Position numbers and translations under genes: made by a program. DNA of 64,000 bases from Pollenia angustigena (Eukaryota > Arthropoda > Insecta > Diptera > Polleniidae). Location: NCBI GenBank assembly GCA_930367215.1, contig OV884056.1:55118308-55182307 (forward strand). The letters are read 5' to 3'. A model generated the notes under the pieces. The model had not been told where the DNA came from. It worked only from the letters and a program-made list of their open reading frames with translations, and did not search any database. This document shows positions 57,835 to 64,000 of the stretch, one piece after another. How positions within the stretch are numbered: the stretch's first letter is position 1; each line of letters begins with the position of its first letter.

Positions 57835-57909
57835 CTGCCGGGGTGGTATTTCTATTAGACGAAGTATATGGAGTAGAAGGAGTAGGAGAAAAAAAGCACA
57901 TACGACGAC
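57835..57909 (-). CDS. gish: Candidate 75-nt cassette exon in the kinase N-lobe
   Basis: The acceptor TTCAACAG lies before 57909 and the donor G|GTATGA after 57835. With one base from the exon before, it reads (G)RRMCFFSPTPSTPYTSSNRN then TTPA(G). Phase 1 on both sides, as at the GELRL|G-KNLYNN junction, so it would insert 25 residues between beta2 and the VAIK strand without changing frame. It is Ser/Thr/Pro-rich, so it may be flexible and phosphorylated. Alternatively it could be an alternative first exon using the internal ATG, giving a kinase without a P-loop. Composition and phase match make chance unlikely. Confidence 0.75.
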
Positions 57910-57999
57910 CTGTTGAATAATTTTTGAGATAATTTATTTTCTTTTTGTTATTTGTCTTTATTAAAAGAAATGGTGTACACCTTTAATTTTTTTGGAATA

Positions 58000-58866
58000 C
58001 AGGGTGGTCCAACCAAAGCGCAAGATGTTAATTGCAAATAAAACAAAAAGTTTTCAGAGAATTATCTTAATATTTTTTTATTATTATTATAGACAGATCT
58101 ACGACAATTATGTGTGAAACAAAATATCGGCCAAATGCTCGCCACGGCTTCGGTGACATACATCTATCCGATGGTCCATATTTTCAATGACATAATTGAG
58201 GTTAAATATCAATAATCCGCCAAATTATCTCATCCTTTACCGCTTGCCTTGTTCTTAGCTTATTCACGAACACTTTTTCTTTTAAATATCCCCAAAAAAA
58301 AAGTCCAACGGTGTCAAATCACATGATCGTGACGGCCAAATAAGATCGCCATGACGTGCGATAACACCGCCATTGAATTTCTCGCGCAAAAAAGCCATTG
58401 TGTTGTTAACTGTGTGGCAAGTGGCACCATCCTGTTGGAACCAAATATCGTCGAGGTCTATATCCTCAACTTTTGGCCACAAGAAGTCCGTTATCGTCTC
58501 ATTTTCAAAGAAGTGCAGCCCGATGACACCGCCAGCTCGTAAACCAGTCCAAACAGTTACTGTTTGTGGAAGCATCGGCTTTTCAACAATCACTCCCAGA
58601 TTGTATTTTGCCCAAATGCGGAAATTCTGCTTGTTAGCGAATCCACTGAGGTGAAAGTGTTCCTCGACGTTCACAAAATGCAATTGGATTTGGATTTGAA
58701 CGCCAATTTTCGTAAAAGGCTTAAAGCGCTGCTCAATTGTGTACCTCTCCATGGTTGAATTTGTTAAACACTGAAACAACAAAATGCCAAATTAAGTTGA
58801 AAAAAAAAACCTGAAGTTAAGGTGTAATTCACAATAAACATCGTGCTTTATGGTTGGACCACCCTT
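58000..58866 (-). pseudogene. Internally deleted mariner-like element with TIRs
   Basis: The ends CAGGGTGGTCCAACC and, inverted, AAGGGTGGTCCAACC. The minus frame starts at 58752 (MERYTIEQRFKPF), then by deletion reaches EEHFHLSGFANKQNFRIWAK, DDIWFQQDGATCHT (second Asp) and CDLTPLDFF (third Asp). The first Asp of (S)DEAHF is not present. 867 bp against about 1.3 kb. Not able to code a working transposase. Confidence 0.88.
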
Positions 58867-59050
58867 TTCAAATTTTGAATCCAATTTATGAAATATCTAT
58901 AGTTTATATGGCACAATTTGTTCTTGATAAAAAAAAAAATCGCTGTCGTAGGAACATTTGATATTAATACAATATTATAATTCAATGAACAACACCTACT
59001 TAAAAATTAAGTGGCGAAATTTGCCACAGTTATGATCAGGGCAAGTTTAA

Positions 59051-59300
59051 ATGAGGCTAGCAGCGCAGAAGTGGTGTAACCCCAGCCTACTTATTATGAG
59101 ATAATGAGGAGTTAACACTACTCTTGCACTATATAGTACTTGGTTTTAACGGCCCGTCCAAAAACTATGTTTCTAGCGCCATCTGTTTTGGATAAAAACA
59201 GTTGGCTTACTCGACTATTGCACTGTACAGAACATATCTTTCACCAGAACCGTAACAAAATTAAATTGTGGTTTACACCACTTTTGCGCTGATAGCCTCA
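59051..59300. mobile_element. TIR element family GAAGTGGTGTAACCCCAG, copy 2 (short, uninterrupted)
   Basis: Starts ATGAGGCTAGCAGCGCAGAA and ends GTTTACACCACTTTTGCGCT then GATAGCCTCA. It keeps the empty sites for two elements inserted in copy 1 (39040-40308). Confidence 0.88.
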
Positions 59301-59342
59301 AATATGCACAAAAATGTTTAAAATATGCATATATGTATTCTC

Positions 59343-59373
<31 letters not shown>

Positions 59374-60193
59374 AAAAGGCAAAAAAAAAAACACAAACTA
59401 ATAATTTTTAATTAGTTTTATTAAAAAAAAATTTTATAACAAAGTAAATGGTGTCCAAATTTGAGGTATCATCGGTCAATGGAAATCGATACTGGGAGAT
59501 GATCAGAAGCTTTTTGTGGCGGAAAATTGATGATTTATGCCCAATTTTTAGGATTGATATTAAAACACATTTATGTTTAAAATCGTTTTAAATACAACAT
59601 TATTTTCTTCACTAAACAATTAAATGTTACTTAATTCACCGATGTAGTACATTAAAATTCATTTTAAGTTTCCATTGGAAAAACTTAGCAAGGTGGTCTC
59701 AATATTAAACCAATACAACAACAACAGGCAAAGCAACAGCAGACAACTGTTTTTTGAGGTCACCTTGTAAATAAATACACTTTTTTATGATATTTGTCTG
59801 TATTTAGTAGTGCTGCCATACTTTTATCTTAATTAAATAAGACTTTTTAAACAAAACTCAAAAAATCAATCTGCATTTAAATACGATTTAAGTTTATATG
59901 AAAATTTACTTAATATAGATTTAATTATTATCCTGGGCATTAGACGTAGAAAATGTGGTTTTAACAGGAGGGTGGCACTTGCCACACAGCAAGAGAAACA
60001 ATGGATCTTTTAAAAGAAAAGAACAAAAATCTTTTTATTTCTCAATGGGGAGGAGTGAATAGGCCATCAAGATCATGCGATTTGACACCTTTACAGCCTG
60101 TTCATGAATTTCGAACATTGTTCGAAGTTTGTTTTTGTTTTTAATGTAATTTGCTATGCGAACGATGACGTTCGATATCGTTAAACAGGCAGT
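59301..60193. other. Intron, with scraps of mariner sequence
   Basis: Short stretches such as GGTATCATCGGTCAATGGAA...GATACTGGGAGATGATC (59465) and GGCCATCAAGATCATGCGAT...GACACC (60060) resemble shattered mariner codons (NGxRYxxMI and WPSRSCDLTP). No element ends found. Confidence 0.5.
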
Positions 60194-60604
60194 TAGCCCC
60201 GTTTTCACAACTTACCGATAGCTAAAGGTAGGATTTTATCGGCCGTAAAAAAAGTGTTCCATTATTATAACTTTACGTGTACCTACCAGGTAGGATGAAC
60301 ATTAATTTAATTTATTTAAGGTTAAAGCAGTGAAGGGCACACACATACTATCATATTTATGCTTGTGTTGACGAAATAACAACAAAGCAACAGCCGAACG
60401 TACATTGTCACAGACACACAAAGAAGTTTATAGTATATATGTGTCGACGTCGCACAAGCAGCATTTTTATTCCTATGCACGCGTACATAGTATTTGCAAA
60501 TGTGCCCGTCACTGGGTTTAAGTAAAGTTTTAATAATGAAACACTTTTTATAAGGCCGGTAAAAGTCTTCTTTTAGCTACCGGTATGTTTTGAAAACGGC
60601 CTTA
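60194..60604. mobile_element. MITE AAGGCCCGTTTTCGCAACTT, copy 2, interrupted
   Basis: Ends AGCCCCGTTTTCACAACTTA and the inverse with TTTTGAAAACGGCCTT. Interrupted by the hAT-like element at 60328-60514. Part of the middle differs from copy 1 (44302-44509). Confidence 0.85.
60328..60514. mobile_element. 187-bp hAT-like element with 8-bp duplication
   Basis: The ends CAGTGAAGGGCACACA and, inverted, CAGTGACGGGCACATT. GGTTAAAG precedes and GGTTTAAG follows (one mismatch). In copy 1 of the host the single site GGTTAAAG is intact. Confidence 0.88.
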
Positions 60605-61990
60605 GACTTTGTTGTGGGTTTTTTTTTTAATCGAAAGAGAATAGCAGTAATCTCACAACAGCTTAAGAGCTTAGAAACAACATTATCGAGCAAATATCAA
60701 CAATAGACAGCAGTTTATTGAAAAACGTGATTTAGGATTTTGCTAAAAGATTGGGAGCCTGGCCAAGCAGGTATTTTTAACCGGAACCTATTTTTAAAAA
60801 ACTAAAATAGCAATATTTTAAATATGTATCACCAAAAAAACTTTTTTTATACACCCTTTATAATCATTCCTTTTTTCAAGTTTTTAAATTGAAATGAATT
60901 CGTTTGCCACACAAAATCGTAGAATTGATTCTTAATATTTTAAACTTTTATTTTTTACGTCTTCTATAACGGATAAGCTTTAATGCAAAGCACACAAAAC
61001 TGAACGGATTAATCAACTCTATAAATTTCTCACCATACGAGCATTAAAGTCTTTTTTGGTCTTCTTTTGGCATTTTTAAATTAATCACTATTAAAAACGA
61101 AACATTAAAAATTGTGTAGTGTCCGTTTATTTTAGAAAAACTTAACACGATGTTATTTCTTGTTAAACATTTCGATATAAGAAAATGCATATGAAAGAAA
61201 AGGAAAGATATATTTTTATTTTGTAAATCCAACAGATTGACTTAAAAGCCATTCTTTTGTTAAAAACGGCTGAAAACCTGCGTAATACGCTGCAAATTTA
61301 TGCAAAATATACAAACTTTTTTTTTCTTTTTGAAAAACTTAAGATAAATGCACAAGCATATTTTTCATATAAAAAAACATAGAAACTTGCCCTGGTTATG
61401 ATTATGTATATATGAAGACAAAAACGCACGCACACTATACATAACAACAATCTAAAAATATAGTGGGAAAACACAAAATTATTTTGTTTATATTTAAAAT
61501 GATGTCAAAGATGCGTTGAGTTGGTTTTTTTATTTTCATTCTATAAAAAAGTAAGAAAAAAAAATCAGACAATTCCTATTTAAAACTCTTTTTGTTAACG
61601 TAAGAAGAATGTGTCAACGAAGATTTACAAGAAAATCTTAAATATTACAGAATTTGTATCGGGTGTTTTTTCTTAGCTGCATTAGAACCAGTGATGTTAG
61701 ATGTTTTTTTTCGAATTATCGTCAAAATTTGAAAAAAAAAAAAATCGTCATAATCGTCATTAGTTCTGAAAAAGCCGTCCAAAAATCGTCATATAAAAAA
61801 CGTTTTTTTATCAACACGGATTAATTAGTCTATTAAAACATAAAAAAATAATTAAGTATAAAATTATACAAAACCAAAAAATATAGAATTTTTAATACAT
61901 AAGACGATTTGGTGGGGCTTTGATATTGAAGTGGGTGAAGATAAATACGCCGAGTTAAATATGTTTTATGACGTAAAACGTTACGTTATT
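60605..61990. other. Intron, no gene seen
   Basis: AT-rich intron. No P-loop exon of gish (GCGNFGELRL) was found here or elsewhere to the right end. Confidence 0.5.
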
Positions 61991-62530
61991 AAAAACGTAG
62001 CTCAGCTACGCATATTTCAGCTACGCGTAGCTCAGCTACGTTTTTATTTAATTTTTTTCTTAATTTTGAGCGGTGTGTATTGGAGAGATTTTTTAAATTG
62101 CGGCCGAACCAAAAAAGATTACGGAACGGGAGGGGCACCAAATTAGAGGTAATCAACTCTACTTTCGTAATCTTTAATCAAAATTTAAGAAATATAAATT
62201 TTTCTATTTTTAAAAAATTCTTTAAATTTCGGCTAGTGTATCTGAAAGAGATTTTTTTAAGTTGTGACAGAACCAAAAGAGATTACGGAACGGGAGTAGC
62301 ACCAAATTAGAGGTAATCAACTCTACTTTCGTAATCTTTAATCAAAATTTAAGAAATATAAATTTTTCTATTTTTAAAAAATTCTTCAAATTTTGGCTAG
62401 TGTATACATACGGGAGATATTTTTTTAAGTTGCGACCGAACCAAAAAAGATTACGGAACGGGAGTAGCACCAAATTAGAGGGAATCAACTCTACTTTCGT
62501 AATCTTTAATCAAAATTTAAGAAATATAAA

Positions 62531-63232
62531 ATGAAAACGAACACAGCGACAAATCTAATAAAGAAAGTACTGCATATCAGCGACGAAAAATTTAAAAAGA
62601 AAAATATATGCAAAATAAAAAATATCTTGACTATGAACAATTATCCAACACACTTAACAAATTCATTAATAAATAAAATTCTAAAAAGCAAAAATCTTGA
62701 GAAAAGGAAAGAATCGAAAACAGAAAAATATTTTTACAGTGTACCATACATCCCAAAACTAACGGAGACAAGAACATTAAAGAACTTGATCACGGAAAAA
62801 ACAACAACAATTGCACATAAATCAGACAAGACACTAAGGCATTTGTTTACATATAAAAAAACCAAACTGGACATATGTAAAATAGATAATGTGGTTTATG
62901 AAATAAAATGTGACGGAAACGAAAGGGAAAGGTGTAATAAGGTTTACATTGGAACAACAAAAAGAAGGTTAGAGAAGAGAATTCTTGAACACAAAACAGA
63001 CGTCAAAAAAGGTAAAATAGCGACGGCACTATCTCTGCATGTAAAAGAGTGCAATCACAACATGAACTTCGACAATATAAAAATATTAGACAGAGAGCGG
63101 AGAGAGAACAAACGTTACACTCTTGAAAGCTTACGAATTCAAGAGAAAATCAAAAATACAATGAATACGAAAGAAGACAAGGACAATACAAAACTGCAAT
63201 ACTCCGCTGCAATAGTTAATGATTATAATTAG
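62531..63232 (+). CDS. Penelope-like element C-terminal part with GIY-YIG endonuclease (5'-truncated)
   Basis: The 233-residue frame begins exactly where the satellite stops, so the ATG is accidental and the reverse transcriptase part is lost by 5' truncation. Residues about 65-110 hold FYSVPYIPKLTETRTLKNLI and the linker THFxHTLRHLF-like block (KTLRHLFTYKKTK). Then VVYEIKC...C..VYIGTTKRRLEKRILEHK (about 120-160) is the GIY-YIG nuclease core in Penelope style, with Cys ligands before YIG, the catalytic Arg and the Glu of EHK region. In the family, RT and GIY-YIG together drive retrotransposition. The open frame suggests a recent insertion. Confidence 0.85.
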   Translation: MKTNTATNLIKKVLHISDEKFKKKNICKIKNILTMNNYPTHLTNSLINKILKSKNLEKRKESKTEKYFYSVPYIPKLTETRTLKNLITEKTTTIAHKSDKTLRHLFTYKKTKLDICKIDNVVYEIKCDGNERERCNKVYIGTTKRRLEKRILEHKTDVKKGKIATALSLHVKECNHNMNFDNIKILDRERRENKRYTLESLRIQEKIKNTMNTKEDKDNTKLQYSAAIVNDYN

Positions 63233-63608
63233 TTATAGTTCTGTGATATTTACATTAAGTTTGACTTTTATTCGGTGTTTGTGTTGTATTTTACTTATTA
63301 ATTATTTATTTATTTCTGTGTCGTGTAGTCCAGTTTTTAATATAAAATAGTTAAAAAAAGTGCAATACAAATGTAAACCCTAATTTGTAAGTTAAGATGT
63401 GATATTATTAAAGTTCAAAAATTTATTATAATTATTATCTAATTGTCTAGATTTTTATGGAATAAAAATAACCCCTGATGAAGTTCGAAAAAAGCGAACG
63501 AAACGTTGGGAAAAGAAAATAAATTAACCATAAATGTTTTTTAATTACATTTGGTAAAAAAACGATTGATCATATTAGCCCGTGAGGAAAACAAAAAACC
63601 TCAATAAT
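62531..63608 (+). mobile_element. Penelope-like insertion with AATATAAA target duplication
   Basis: 1078 bp between two AATATAAA (62523-62530 and 63609-63616); the satellite phase resumes exactly after it. After the ORF come about 370 bp of 3' region, including CCCTGATGAAGTTCG and CGAACGAAACGTTGGG near 63472-63512 (stem-forming). Confidence 0.85.
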
Positions 63609-64000
63609 AATATAAATTTTTCTATTTTTAAGAAATTCTTTAAATTTCGGCTAGTGTATCTGAAAGAGATTTTTTTAAGTTGTGACCGAACCAAAAGAGA
63701 TTACGGAACGGTAGTAGCACCAAATTAGAGGTAATCCACTCTACTTTCGTAATCTTTAATCAAAATTTAAGAAATATAAATTTTTCTATTTTTAAGAAAT
63801 TCTTTAAATTTCGGCTAGTGTATCTGAAAGAGTTTTTTTTTTAAGTTGTGACCGAACCAAAAAAGATTACGGAACGGGAGTAGCACCAAATTAGAGGGAA
63901 TCAACTCTACTTTCGTAATCTTTAATCAAAATTTAAGAAATACAAATTTTTCTATTTTTAAGAAATTCTTTAAATTTCGGCTAGTGTATCTGAAAGAGAT

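Larger units (their letters stand above)
2175..57909 (-). other. gish: Casein kinase I gamma gene (gilgamesh), internal part
   Basis: This span holds all kinase exons seen in the window. Joined in order, the core exons read continuously from the VAIK strand through RDVKPEN, DFG and the C-lobe to the gamma-type tail ([17 protein letters not shown]). That tail and the [13 protein letters not shown] block identify CK1 gamma rather than CK1 alpha, delta or epsilon. CK1 gamma is a membrane-anchored Ser/Thr kinase; gish is known in Drosophila for roles in glial migration, Wnt signalling and membrane trafficking. The exon with the glycine-rich loop and the start codon is missing and must lie beyond the right edge. 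The usual cysteine-rich last exon must lie beyond the left edge. Every junction uses AG/GT and the phases match. The large gene size comes from introns filled with transposons. Confidence 0.95.
62055..64000 (+). repeat. Tandem satellite of ~165-bp units, split by a Penelope-like insertion
   Basis: The unit holds GATTACGGAACGGGAGTAGC, ACCAAATTAGAG and TTTCGTAATCTTTAATCAAA. The AATATAAA in each unit starts at 62191, 62355, 62523, 63609, 63773 and (as AATACAAA) 63939, giving spacings of 164-168. It continues past the window end. The left part is preceded by an AGCTACGC palindromic cluster (61997-62040). Confidence 0.93.

Noticed and set aside
58282..58782. 166-codon transposase frame as a functional gene
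   Set aside because: The first catalytic block and the DNA-binding part are missing; both element ends are present, so it is a deleted copy.
57985..64000. The missing P-loop exon of gish
   Set aside because: I searched by eye for the reverse complement of CGNFGELRL codons and found none; the exon must be outside the window.

Overview
This window looks like a stretch of a single very large, AT-rich insect gene. Thirteen exon-sized segments on the minus strand, scattered from about 57.9 kb down to 2.2 kb, translate into casein kinase I gamma (the Drosophila gilgamesh, gish, orthologue). The close protein match to Drosophila and the types of dispersed repeats point to a higher fly, perhaps a calyptrate such as a blowfly or house fly; the species is inferred, not proven. 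Both gene ends lie outside the window: the glycine-loop (P-loop) exon must be to the right of 64000, and the exon for the usual cysteine-rich C-terminus to the left of position 1.

Layout of the gene on the minus strand (high to low coordinates): a 75-nt possible cassette exon (57909-57835); the exon with the VAIK lysine (57640-57530); two alternative versions of the hinge/alphaE exon (48642-48479 and 37561-37410) with the same phases; the catalytic-loop exon (35805-35691); the DFG/activation-segment exon (32150-31882); the C-lobe exon (31789-31619); a possible 78-nt cassette (31010-30933); a tail exon (27002-26922); a possible 54-nt acidic cassette (24899-24846); a tail exon (20323-20225); an alternative terminal exon with its own stop (3156-2974); and a further tail exon (2281-2175). 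Reading phases agree at every junction. The gene therefore appears able to make kinases that differ in the ATP-pocket hinge, in an N-lobe insertion and in the presence of the usual membrane-anchoring tail.

The rest is intron, packed with mobile DNA. At the left edge is an open ORF1 of a Jockey-like non-LTR retrotransposon. In the middle are dozens of palindromic or TIR-bearing MITEs, often nested up to four deep. Several belong to families with two or more copies here, so one copy shows the empty site for an insertion in another. There are four mariner-like remnants, two hAT-type elements with 8-bp target duplications and one repeat-hosted hAT candidate, three or four copies of a fly repeat that starts TATACCYACACY and ends with the complement of AAGTAAGAAAGTATAG, a tRNA-derived SINE, a large fold-back, and an element with an internally triplicated ~400-bp unit. 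At the right edge a 5'-truncated Penelope-like element carrying its GIY-YIG domain sits in a ~165-bp tandem satellite, flanked by an 8-bp duplication.

All coordinates of splice sites were read by eye from AG/GT signals and phase; no alignment or transcript data were available.
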